Shown piece after piece: positions 32,534 through 42,417 of a DNA stretch of 64,000 nt. The first letter of the stretch is position 1, and each line of letters opens with the position of its first letter. Source of the DNA: Dastarcus helophoroides. Its lineage: Eukaryota; Arthropoda; Insecta; Coleoptera; Bothrideridae. The stretch lies in contig CM053328.1 of the NCBI GenBank assembly GCA_028583605.1, positions 8,132,527-8,196,526 of the forward strand, written 5' to 3'. The notes beneath the pieces are model-generated. The model ran no database searches. It was not told the origin of the DNA and saw nothing but the letters and a program-made list of their open reading frames with translations. Made by a program: the position numbers and the translations under genes.

Positions 32534-32798
32534 GACAAATGACCAATTAAATATTCTGTAATTAAACAGTTAAACGTGCTTAAAATTGAAAATATGTACA
32601 ACCGCAACCATAGACTAGTTTCGGCCTTCCTTGGCCTCGTCAGCATGGTACGGTGGTTGTATACACTTCCAATTTAAAGCCGTTAGTCAGTCGTATAAGT
32701 ATCCAAGAGAGCAAACCTCCATTGGGTGACTAATAACTAACTTTTAACTGTTTATTTCCAATTTAAAGCCGTTAGTCAGTCGTATAAGTATCCAAGTA
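32534..32798 (-). mobile_element. 265-bp non-coding insertion carrying a hammerhead ribozyme
   Basis: It interrupts the Dong A RT between KIKK and KEYVQRIR and is flanked by TCTTTTTTT at 32525-32533 and 32799-32807. A roughly 39-base segment (GCCGTTAGTCAGTCGTATAA inside it) occurs twice, at about 32667 and 32757, so the unit is partly tandem. Tandem arrangement plus a hammerhead fits Penelope-like ends or a retrozyme-like element. It encodes no protein. Confidence 0.85.
32598..32660 (-). ncRNA. Hammerhead ribozyme (type I, minus strand)
   Basis: On the minus strand the order is as follows. Outer stem I strand ACAACC, a 5-base bulge, inner stem I strand ACCAUG. Core CUGACGA. Stem II GGCC with loop AAGGAA and GGCC. 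Then GAAA, and CUAGUC ending in the GUC cleavage triplet. The return strands are UAUGGU and, after UGC, GGUUGU. All invariant core bases are present. Stem I pairs as 6 plus 6 bp around an internal loop, as in natural hammerheads where that loop contacts loop II. Stem III (ACUAGU) is palindromic and too short to be stable alone, so efficient cleavage probably uses dimers, as described for Penelope-like and retrozyme hammerheads. Confidence 0.92.
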
Positions 32799-34171
32799 TC
32801 TTTTTTTATCTTATCTTTCATCTCGGCATGTTCGATGTCACGGTTTTCTGTCACTCCTAGATATTTATATGCCTTTTCAGGTTCAAGGTTTTTAATTTCA
32901 ATTTGTCCATCCATCTGTAGGTTTTCTGTGTGTTTAATCTGCCCTTTATGTATGACTACCTTGGCGCACTTGTCCGGTCCAAATTGCATATTGACATCTT
33001 CACTGAATTGTTTCACAATGCCTAATATGTCATTAACTCCACCTTCATTGCAGTTGAAGAGTTTTAGATCATCCATGTATAGTAAATGGTGAAACCGATG
33101 TTTTCTGTACTTTATATCCGCGGTCATTTTCACTCAGCTCTCTTGATAAGGGTATTAAGCACATGCAGAACAAGAGAGGGGGGACAGCGAGTCACCTTGG
33201 AAGATTCCTCTGTTGATACTTATGGTATCAGTTTCTATCACTCCTTGTTCTGTTGTCAATCTTGCTCTCGTATTCCATTTTTTCATAGCAGTTGTGCAGA
33301 AGTGGACTATTTCGGGATTTAGATGATATATATTGCTTAGCTTGTTTTATCCAACTGTGTGGAATGCTGTCGAACGCTTTTTTGTAGTCTATCCAATTCT
33401 TTACTGTCTTCCATAATTATCTTATTTAATAACAGGTGCTCCTTGCATCCCAAAGAACCCCTGGAGCAACCGTTTTGCTCAGCTGGTAGTAGATTGTTAT
33501 TTACTAGATGCTCATATATTTTATCCGAGAATATTTTGGTGATGAGTTTATAGATAACTGATAAGCATGTTATTGGTCGGTAATTATTCGCTTTGCTAGT
33601 GTCTTCTGTTTTTGGTAACAGAAAGAGTAATTACCTTGCGTAAGCCATTCTGGGATCTGTTCTGGGTGTTTTTTGAGTTCATTTAACGTATAAGCGAATG
33701 CCTTATGTGTAGTGTGAAATTTTTTTAACCAGAAGTTTGGTATTTTGTCCAAACCGGGAGCTTTCCAGTTAGCTGCATTTGGTAAGGCCTTTTCTATGTC
33801 TCTGATGGTGATCTCTTCGCTTGACATGAAAGGTACTTTCTACGTAGATTTCTTTTCTCTTTTTATCCACTCTGCTTTTGCGTTGTGCCTTGCATTTGTT
33901 TCCCACTGATCCTTCCAAAAGCCTTCTATTTCATTTTGTGATGGTGCTTTTCTAATCCCTGTACTTTTTGTGTTTAACTGTTGGTAGAACTTTTTTCCAT
34001 TTTCTTCAAAAAGTCTGTTTTGTTGATAAAAGTCATTTCTCTTTTGATATATTCGTATTTACTGTGCATATGCAAGCACCTTTTTTTTAATATCTCCTCT
34101 ACTTTCTGATAGCTGCAGTTATTAGAGATTTAATATTTAATTTTCAAGGAATTTATTAGATGCTGTACCCT

Positions 34172-34190
34172 TTATTATTATTATTATTAT
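34172..34190. repeat. (TTA)n between Dong copies A and B
   Basis: About six units separate the 5' end of copy A from the 3' end of copy B. Confidence 0.95.
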
Positions 34191-37100
34191 CAGTTCTGTT
34201 TGTCTTAGCGACGTTGTATTGCAGGTATCGGTCAATTGACAAAATACTGCTCATCTACTGCAAGTTTAGATTTAGAAACGCCCGGACTATTGCACAAATA
34301 TTGAGTATTACTGCCTTCTGAAGTTGGATGTATATGCTGCCAGGTAGCTTTAGTTGTCTTAGACTGGCTAAGAGCTGCTTAGGTATTACTCCTGTGGTTG
34401 ATATTATTATTGGTATTATATGAACCTCATTTTGCTTCCACATAGATTTAATCTCATTCGCTAGCTGTTGATATTTGGTTGCCTTCTCTGTATAGGTTTT
34501 CAGGAGGTTATGTGTGTTTGGAATTGCAATATCTACTAGGTACGTGATAGCTGTGGCCCTAGCTGTAAGAATGATATCGGAGTCGGTTACATGGTATGGT
34601 CTTATCCGTTAGTACGATGCGGATCCAATACATTTTATAATTTTCTTTTTCCAGGACACTCTCTGGATTATATTTATAGTAGGGTGAGCTATCTTCTTTC
34701 AGCTTGTACATGTTGGCTATTTTCTGATGGATAACTTTTGTCACTTGATCATGTCTTGTAAGATATTCAATAGCATCTAGAGTTTTACAACTTCCGGTAA
34801 TATGCTGGATGGTTTCAGGTACCTCTCTACACTTTCTACATTTGGCATCATTTAGGGGTTCTTTAAGAATGTATTTTCTGTAGTTTTTGGTGTTTATTAC
34901 TTGATCCTGAAGAGTGATCATAAATCCTTCAGTTTCAGCAAATATATCCGCGCGGGTTAACCAGCTGTTCGACGCATTCATGTCTACATGATTCTGGGCC
35001 AAATCGCTCGGGTGACGTCCGTGAAGTGTTTTCTGAATCCATTGTTCAATGACCATTTTGCTGTGGCTATCATCTTCTAGCGTGTCAGAGTGTACAAGTG
35101 CATTATTTTTCAAGTCTAGGGGCGTGTAGGCTTCGTCAGCCTTTATCACTGCTTGGTGTAGGCCAGATGTTTTTTTATGATAAAAATAGTGCTTGCAGAG
35201 TCCTTATTTGTTTGTCACACAGTTGAAGAATGTCTATAAGACCACGTCCTCCTTGTTGACGTGGTTTAATTATTCGATCACTTGAAGCTCTAGGATGATG
35301 AATTTGGTGCTTCGTTAAGAGAGTGCGAGTTTTGGTCTGGATACCTTGCAGGTCTGTTTGTGTCCAGTTAACTGTCCCAAATGTATATGTTAATACTGGT
35401 ACTGCATATGTGTTAATAGCTTTACAGGTGTTTTTACCAGTTAATTTTGATTGGAGTATTGCTCTGACTCTTTTTATGTATTCCGCTATGGTTCTTTCTT
35501 TAACTTCTTTATGTTTAATTCGTTGTGATTGCAGTAGACCTAGATATTTGTAAGTGTCTTGTTCACTCATTGGGTCTATGTAAGTTCCTTCCACAGTTTT
35601 ATATCTTTTAGGTTCACACTTTCCCTGATTTATACTCAGCGTCTTGCATTTGTCAAGACCAAATGACATCTGGATATCACTAGAGAAAGTTTCTGTGAGA
35701 TGGAGCAGCTGTTGTATTTGTCTGTCTGTGGATCCATATTGTTTGATATCGTCCATGTACATTAGATGTGTTATGCGGTGTTTTATAATGTTGCCATTTT
35801 TGATTGGAAATCCATAATCACTTCTATTCAGCATGGACGACAGTGGATTTAAAGCAAGACAAAACCATAGTGGGCTTAAGCTGTCGCCTTGAAATATACC
35901 TCCACGGATCTTTATGGGGTTACACTTGATATTGGTGCTGCCAAGATTTAAGTGTGGGGTAGTCTGCCATGCTTCCATTAAATGTTGCAATGTTTCAATT
36001 ATGCTGGAATCAATTTTATAGATGCGGAGGACCTGAATAAGCCAGCCGTGAGGCACTGAGTCGAAAGCTTTTCTATAATCAATAAAGGCAGTGTATATAT
36101 TGCGGATCTTTCCGGATGGCCTGCTGGGATACCACGCTGTCGAATTATGAGTTGTTCCTTGCATCCTTGTGACCCTTTAATGCATCCTTTCTGCTCTTCA
36201 GCTAATATGAAATTCTTTTCCAAATACTGGTAAATCTTTGCTGAAATACATGATGTGAAAATTTTATAAATACTGCTCAGACATGTGATCGGGCGGTACT
36301 TCGACGGGTCGTGGGTGTTTTTGTCTTTTGGTAGCAAGTAAGTGATGCCTGCAGACAGGTACGGTGGTATCTGGTCTGGGTTTTTTAAAAAGTTATTGAA
36401 ATGAAATGCAAGGAGTTCATGTGTTGCTGTGAAGCGTTTAATCCAAAAATTGTGAATTTTGTCTAAGCCAGGAGCTTTCCAATTATGTGTTGAATTTATT
36501 GCTTTACCGAGCTGTTCTACGGTGATCACACAGTCGTCCATGGGAGTTAAGTTGGCCACATATTTTTGTTCACATTTTATCCATGCAGCCTTCTCATTGT
36601 GTTTGTTCTGACTCGACCATATACCAGACCAATAAGTTTCTATGGTCTTCGCATCGGGCACTTTGTTTTCCTCGATTTTTTGTTTGTTAAGATTACGATA
36701 GTATAACTTTTCATTGGTGTTAAATAGTTTGTTTTGATGTTTTCTTTGCCTGGCCTCCCTGTATCTCCTTAGTCTTTGGGCCTTAACTAACAGCCGCTGT
36801 TTTAGTGTATCGAGCATTTCCAAGGCTTCGGTGTTATCGGGATCGTATCGTGTGTGTTTCGCTGATGAGCTTTTTACTCTATTTATGTGTTTTAGTAACT
36901 TCTTGCTGCGTTTGCCTTCTAGGTATTGATGAAGTCTTCCAATGTCTTTCCTTAGGCCTTCTATTCCATTTTCAAGACTTTTTTCCCAGTGTGGTGTGCC
37001 TTTTTTGGTTCGATTGTGATGCGGGCTTGGCGATTTAACTTTGCCTCCAATGGCTCTTACTACAGCCACAGCTGCGACATATATTATGGTCTGCAGGTCT

Positions 37101-37882
37101 GAAAATTCTCTTGATGTGTTGGAAAGATATTGCGGAAGGATTTCCTTATTTATTGAGGCTGTTGCTATTGCTAATCTTCTTGAGTTATTCTGTTTTGGGA
37201 TGGAGTACCTTTGCGTTGGGTCAGTGCCACGAAATTCAGTCAGCGCTCTGTAGAATTCGCTTGTGATCAGGTCCTTCTGCGAGTCTTGTGCTCTAGGTGG
37301 TTGCTTATGGGTCGTCGTGTGCGCATCAATATTTTCTTCTCGCGCTGCGTGATCGTGACTTACAGTCTCTGGTGTAAAGTTCGCCTCTTGTTGGCAAGTA
37401 CTATTGTAGGTGGGCCGTAAGATGTTCGCAACCTCTACTCTCAATTCATCCAGTATCGGTTTCGGTATTAAGTTTTTAACAGTAATAGCTCGTCGCTGGT
37501 CTGCTATTCTTTGCTCTGTCAATTGCAAATGTGGATAATATTGATAAAAGACCTCATGTAATTGTTGACGGTGTCCGGTTAGATTTGTTTCTAAATTAGT
37601 AATTATATAGTATTGGCGCATGATGAAAGTATTTATATCGTTTGTCCATTGCATGCGCTGGCGTTGTTTGCCTACTTTAGTGGTCCCAAGATCAGCTTGG
37701 GAGGCACTTTCAGCTGGTTGAGCTTCTTGTTGTTGTGCGGGCTTTGGGAGTTTTCTTGTGGTAGCCGTACGTAGGCCAGTGCCACTTGCTTCACTGGTTT
37801 CTACGAGTACATGTGACTCACTTATCACTGGGCGCCCAGTCCTCAAACGTCCAGCGCGTGTGTTATATAGCATACCCATACA
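34191..37882 (-). mobile_element. R4/Dong-like LINE, copy B (near full length)
   Basis: 3.7 kb on the minus strand, flanked by TTA repeats on both sides (34172-34190, 37883-37984). The coding region fills nearly all of it, with a 3' UTR of only about 60 bases (34191-34254). Confidence 0.9.
34255..37879 (-). pseudogene. Dong-like copy B polyprotein with two frame breaks
   Basis: The first segment (35999-37879, 626 codons) starts MGMLYNTRAGRLRTGRPV. It has a Myb-like N-terminal region (QRMQWTNDINTFIMRQYY, then EQRIADQRRAI) and enters the RT with NWKAPGLDKIHNFWIKRF and YRPITCLSSIYKIF. After a break near 36130, the second segment (35175-36164) has FIDYRKAFDSVPHGWLIQ, GGIFQGDSLSPLWFCLAL, YMDDIKQYG (catalytic) and the thumb. 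The third (34559-35149) has the finger CRKCREVPETIQHITGSC. A last frame change near 34600 gives the nuclease SDIILTARATA with YLVDIAIP, ending near 34255. The domain order equals R4/Dong: single protein, RT, CCHC, restriction-like endonuclease. There are only two or three lesions. Confidence 0.9.
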
Positions 37883-38120
<238 letters not shown>

Positions 38121-38185
38121 GGGGTTACCCTTCGCGGTGAATTAAACTTAAAAAAATTATAAGGGTTAATTTTAAGATTAGGTAT

Positions 38186-38330
38186 TAGTATCTCGCTGAA
38201 GATGATAGCGTAACTATCCAAACGCGTTAAAGCAACCTTTGTTATGTTTTTTAATCTTTTCTTGGTTTGAGGGGACAAGATTTGTATTTCAATTTTTAAA
38301 GATAACCAAGGACCAGTCCGTTCCAAAAAA
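38186..38330 (+). repeat. Dispersed hammerhead-like repeat, copy 3
   Basis: It has CTGAAGA, a degraded stem II (GATAGCGTAACTATC), AAACGCGTTAAAGCAACC and the standard tail GGACCAGTCCGTTCC followed by A-rich DNA. Confidence 0.75.
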
Positions 38331-38334
38331 AAAT

Positions 38335-38978
38335 AATAAATAAAAATAAAGAATCCTCAAAGATTCGAAAAATAATCCATAATTTTTCATGATTTTGAGA
38401 GAAACAACATTTCAGAATAAAAGTCAAATTTTTGAGAAAAAACACAAATATAATTAAAAAGTTGAAATTTTTAGTTAAGTAAAAAATAAAATTAAATTTT
38501 CATGTTTTCACTAAAAATTTCGGGATTAATATTGAATTTTCTAAATAGAATCACGTGAAAGAAATTATCGGAAATTTTGAATTTACAATTAAAACTTTAA
38601 AAAAAATCAGTAAGAATGTAAACTCGAAATTTTAAAGAAGATGACGTTTTAAAAAACCAATCGTTGTTAACATTTTCAGCATTTCCTCATTTTTTATAAC
38701 GAATTAAGAAATTTGGTACCCAAGATATTTTACAAACTGTGTAATAATATTCATAAAGTCGAAATCGATGAGTGCATTATTTGTCGATGTTTTACTGATA
38801 ATTTAACATCCAAAAAACCTGCCAAGTTGACAAGCAAATGGTGAACGTAGAGATTATAGAATACATCTGTCATGTTCAATATCAAATTTTAATTCAAATC
38901 ATGTTTAAGTGCTCGATTTTATTATCTGCTCTGCTATTTTGTCGCTGTTAAAGTCGTTTCGTATTTCTTCAAACAAAA
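38335..38978. other. Upstream region of the multi-exon gene with satellite traces
   Basis: A-rich satellite-like units occupy 38340-38640. The last 250 bases before ATG 38979 are more complex and are the likely promoter/5' UTR. No clear TATA box is visible. Confidence 0.4.
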
Positions 38979-39236
38979 ATGCCTTCGTGTAGATCCAGTA
39001 CAAGAAAGGTAAGTCAAGGGATAACCATGCAACACACCATAAACGAAATGGGTAGGTTCACCCCTTGTAATTTGGCTGTTTCTTTACTCTCACCCGTTTC
39101 AGGTAATTTCTATCTTGCAAAGAAAAATCTGGATCTTTCGAGGGAAAATGCCGATTTAAAAACGGAAATGGCCGCATGCAAGAAAGATAATTTACGGTTG
39201 AAGACAGTTAATATCGATTTGCAAATAAAATGTAAC
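38979..39236 (+). CDS. Multi-exon gene, exon 1: N-terminal coiled coil
   Basis: ATG at 38979 opens 86 codons: MPSCRSSTRKVSQGITMQ, then LAKKNLDLSRENADLKTEM and KKDNLRLKTVNIDLQIK. The second half is a heptad-type coiled coil (about residues 48-84). It ends after AAC at a GTAAGT donor in phase 0. A GTAAGT at 39009 and a polypyrimidine-CAG at 39102 look like an intron, but using them would break the frame, while reading through keeps it; I prefer one exon. The short basic N-terminus and coiled coil recall shugoshin-type proteins, but no diagnostic C-terminal motif is visible, so I leave the gene unnamed. Confidence 0.7.
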
Positions 39237-39781
39237 GTAAGTGGATTCAACTATTCAGTATTTAGCCGATTATTTCCCAAGTTCTCGCGATATTCATAAG
39301 TTGTTCTTTTTGTCATTTATCTCAATAAGATTTCTGTCCCCCAAATAGTAGCCACTTTAGGCTACTTTTTTTATAATGGGAATTTTTAGAGATTGTTTCA
39401 AGAGTAGTTTGAGGTTGCATTGATACTGACTTTAGCAAAAATCAATCGTTATTAATTGGAATTCTAAACTGGTTCTTAACGATATACTTTGTGAACAAGT
39501 CGATTTCTGCAATCAAAACGTTTCAATTTCTAAAAAAAAGTTTCCAAAAATTTGAAACTTTGTCTTTACTAAAAATTAATGGTTATGTGTTAGAAGTTCT
39601 AAACTGGTATATTTGATACGATAAATCCATTTCTTCATTCAGAGATTTCCTAGGTCAAAGTGTTAAAAAGATAGTAGAAATAAAATTAGAGAAGATGATT
39701 ATGGTAGCTGAAGTGACATTTTTTTTTCATTTATTTTTAAATGTCATCTAAGAAACATATTTTTTTTATGTTTTAATAAAG
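39237..39781 (+). other. Intron 1 of the multi-exon gene
   Basis: 545 bases, GTAAGT to TTTAATAAAG. Ordinary AT-rich sequence with no element recognised. Confidence 0.6.
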
Positions 39782-39911
39782 AATATGAACTATTTGGCGA
39801 ACAATATTAAGAAAAACAGCCAAGAGTGTGTGCAGAACATTCTTAATCTTTCCAACAATTTCGCCAATGTGATTCGCTTGTCTGAAATTATGGAAGTTGT
39901 ACATGTATCAG
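39782..39911 (+). CDS. Multi-exon gene, exon 2
   Basis: A phase 0 acceptor opens NMNYLANNIKKNSQECVQN, then LNLSNNFANVIRLSEIMEV and VHVS, 43 codons plus one base, ending at a GTAAGT donor. The Asn-rich helical segment could extend the coiled coil of exon 1. The single overhanging G joins exon 3 (GG) to make Gly, across an intron of 12.3 kb. The phase agreement at both ends supports this exon. Confidence 0.7.
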
Positions 39912-40065
39912 GTAAGTTTACTAGAACTTTTTTTTTTATTGTGACATAAATTGAATATCAATTTAAATTATCTTAGAGGGGTATTTAGAATCTTTTGTAA
40001 ACTGTCGACGAAATGATATCCAAAAACGATTAAGTTTTAAGAAAAATGTCGAAATCTTTGATTTA

Positions 40066-41733
40066 GGGTGGGTGCACCAGTAACAAACCATTTAAGAGAC
40101 CTTTTGAAACAAAATTTGATAATGTAACTCAATTATTATATCAATCATTTTAAAAAAAGTACATTGTATTCCTTGCCTACCAGATCATCATATAGTTTAT
40201 TCCGATTTTTTTAATAACTATTAGGTTTATTTTTATTCAAAAGTGAATGTGGCAAGTCTCAATGTGCCTAAGGCGGACCAGATTGTACCAGTAATAGACC
40301 AGGTATTGTGCCAATAGTAGACCAGTAAATGAAGTGAATGTTTTTAATGAAGAATAACTTTATTATCAATAATATTGAACTTAATTAAGTTTTTACTAAG
40401 TAATCATCACAATAGCCCCAGAAAAAAATTCCCTTTCATACTTAACAATTACGTAATCGCCTTTCTTTGCTTTTGGTTGATCTTCAATGATTTATGAACA
40501 AAGAAAAGTACATTCTCATCATCAGAATCTGAATAAATTCTCAATCGTTTTATTATTGTTTATTTGTATTTGGAGGGGTTACTTTTTTTATCTGAATCTG
40601 TTTCCTGTTTCCTATTCTTCTTTGATTTTTTTGATCTATTCGTTGTCTTCAGAGCTTTTCTTTCTTCTTTTTATTTCTTGATCTTTCTTTCTCTTTCCAA
40701 TATTTCATCAATTCACTGCTGTTTACTGCATCAGGCGGGCAAATCTTACGCTTTTTCTGATTGCCTTTAATTGGAGATTCAGACGGCCACACAATTACTG
40801 CTGCAAATGCTGGATTTATTGGTTGAAAGTTTTTTCTTCTTTTTTGCCATCGCTATTATCCAGGATTTAAGCAATACTTCTTCTTATACGGTCAATATGG
40901 TTGGAGGTCCCATTTTTCTCTGCAAGGGTATTTCAGTTTCAATTTATTTATAATTGTTGTGTGAGGAATATTTTGTGGGGAGAATTTTTGGCATGTTTCT
41001 CCCACTTTGGCACCTTTGATTATTTATTCTATTGTTTTTCTTTCTCTTTATATCTGAAAAACATTCTTTTCGGTGGCACAGTGTCTCTGAAAAAAGTATA
41101 AGTGGTAAATTATTGAAACAAATTCATAGTATAGATATCACCACTAGTATACCACTGGTCAACGAGTGGAACATTGTGAATTTTTGAAGAGTTTGTTACA
41201 ATACTTTACTAGGGCATCATAAGTAAATATAAATGTAATAGAAAAACTAAAAAAAAATATTACACAGCTTAATCACCAGTTGTTGACCAAATGGAATATT
41301 ACTGGAAATCCATAGAATTTGTGCTCCATTAGTTTTCCAAAGAGAATTATCGATTCAAATTAGTATTTTCTGAGAAAATAATATGTAATATTATTGATAT
41401 ATGTATTATAATATGCATTTAATACGAAAATAGCCTACAAAAATTGATGTAAACAAAGATTTAAAAGGATTAAAATAACTTAGCGTCGTACGCGCGCTTA
41501 GTAGAATGGTCATCCAGAACAAAGTAAACGAATCACGTTTTGGAATAGGTAGTTTTAACCTGTGTAGATAGCGCTTGAAGCACTTTTAGTTATAATTACA
41601 TGATTGGTCTAAGTACGCTAAAGCGACCTATCGCAGAAAAATTGGCGAAAAATTTAAGAGAAAGTTAATATTTATATCTGAAGTTTAAAATGGCGTACTA
41701 CTGGTTCCTGGTATGGGACTGCTGCACCCACCC
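40066..41733. mobile_element. 1.67-kb DNA transposon remnant with TA duplication, in intron 2
   Basis: The ends GGGTGGGTGCACCAGTA and CTGCTGCACCCACCC are inverted with few mismatches and flanked by TA (40064-40065, 41734-41735). On the minus strand, CPPDAVNSSELMKYWKEK and basic Lys/Glu-rich fragments near 40680-40740 may be a transposase C-terminus (pogo-like), but no catalytic motif is recognisable. Repeated ACCAGTAATAGACCAG-type phrases lie inside the left end. Confidence 0.6.
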
Positions 41734-41735
41734 TA

Positions 41736-42409
41736 AATTAAAAATATTGAGATTTTTTTCAAGAAATTAAGTTAAATTTAATTGTGGCTTTAAAATTTTG
41801 ATTTAAAATTCTCTGTTCGTATAAAATTTTTCTAAAAATGTTGACATTTTATCCCTAGATGCAACCCCCTTGAGTTACCGTTTCAACCCCTAAATTTTTT
41901 AGTTTGAATTAGAGGCTTGGTATACCTCATATGAAAAGTCTTTTCGTTCTCTATTTAAAAATGTCAAGGCTGCTACATTTATTTAAAAAATAAACAATAA
42001 AAAATAATTTATTAACTAGCTGAAATTTTCTACAATAATAACTAATAGCGACTCGTCCTTGATAATCATAAAGGGACTAAAAACAATTTAGATATCCTTA
42101 AAAAAACGTAAAAACTTAACAACCTTATCATAGTGAATTTTACTTTTTGTCGAAAACATCCCAGTAACTTTCTAAAACTGTAAGAGAATTAAACAGTGGT
42201 GAGTACCGTGCTTCAGTTATCTTTTTGCACATTCTGAAAATTAAGGCGGGAGTCTGGTAAATCGCTAAGTACGATTTGGCTCTCGGATTTAAATTCCCTG
42301 CTGAGAGGGGTTTGAGGAATAGGACGGAAGGGGTTTCGGAGGCGAATTGAGTAAGAAGTTGGGTTTACGTCGTTCGAATTCGCAATTTTTCATATCGTCA
42401 CTTTACTGA
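41736..42409. other. Intron DNA, no element identified
   Basis: A G-rich stretch at 42245-42370 (GAGGGGTTTGAGG, GGACGGAAGGGG) stands out from the AT-rich background. I could not assign it. Confidence 0.4.
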
Positions 42410-42417
42410 TATATGAT

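Larger units (their letters stand above)
31273..34160 (-). pseudogene. Dong-like copy A protein: RT, CCHC finger, restriction-like endonuclease
   Basis: From 34160 downward: WKAPGLDKIPNFWLKKF (fingers), RT fragments, LYMDDLKLFN (catalytic YMDD, about 33070) and AYKYLGVTENRDIEH. The insertion follows. Then come EYVQRIRLLLGTELTGKNK, MPVLEYSFGIINWTKEEL, a zinc finger CRICKQEKEHIKHIVSAC, and the endonuclease with KPDIVIKDLKRGTCLIVDVAIP. That last stretch is the PD...D motif of restriction-like nucleases in R2/R4 elements. Breaks: several frameshifts between 32808 and 33830, one near 31640, and the insertion. It could not act on its own. Confidence 0.88.
31186..34171 (-). mobile_element. R4/Dong-like LINE, copy A (5'-truncated)
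   Basis: It lies on the minus strand between TTA arrays 31105-31185 and 34172-34190. The 3' half is complete; the first roughly 1 kb of coding sequence present in copy B is missing. A 265-base hammerhead-bearing insertion interrupts it at 32534-32798. Dong elements of Bombyx are known for inserting in TAA repeats, and this one does the same. Confidence 0.88.

Noticed and set aside
39009..39102. GTAAGT...TTTCAG intron inside exon 1
   Set aside because: 94 bases, so removing it would shift the coiled-coil frame, while read-through keeps one clean frame.
38979..39911. Naming the host gene shugoshin
   Set aside because: Only the N-terminal coiled coil is reminiscent; the diagnostic C-terminal basic motif is not visible.
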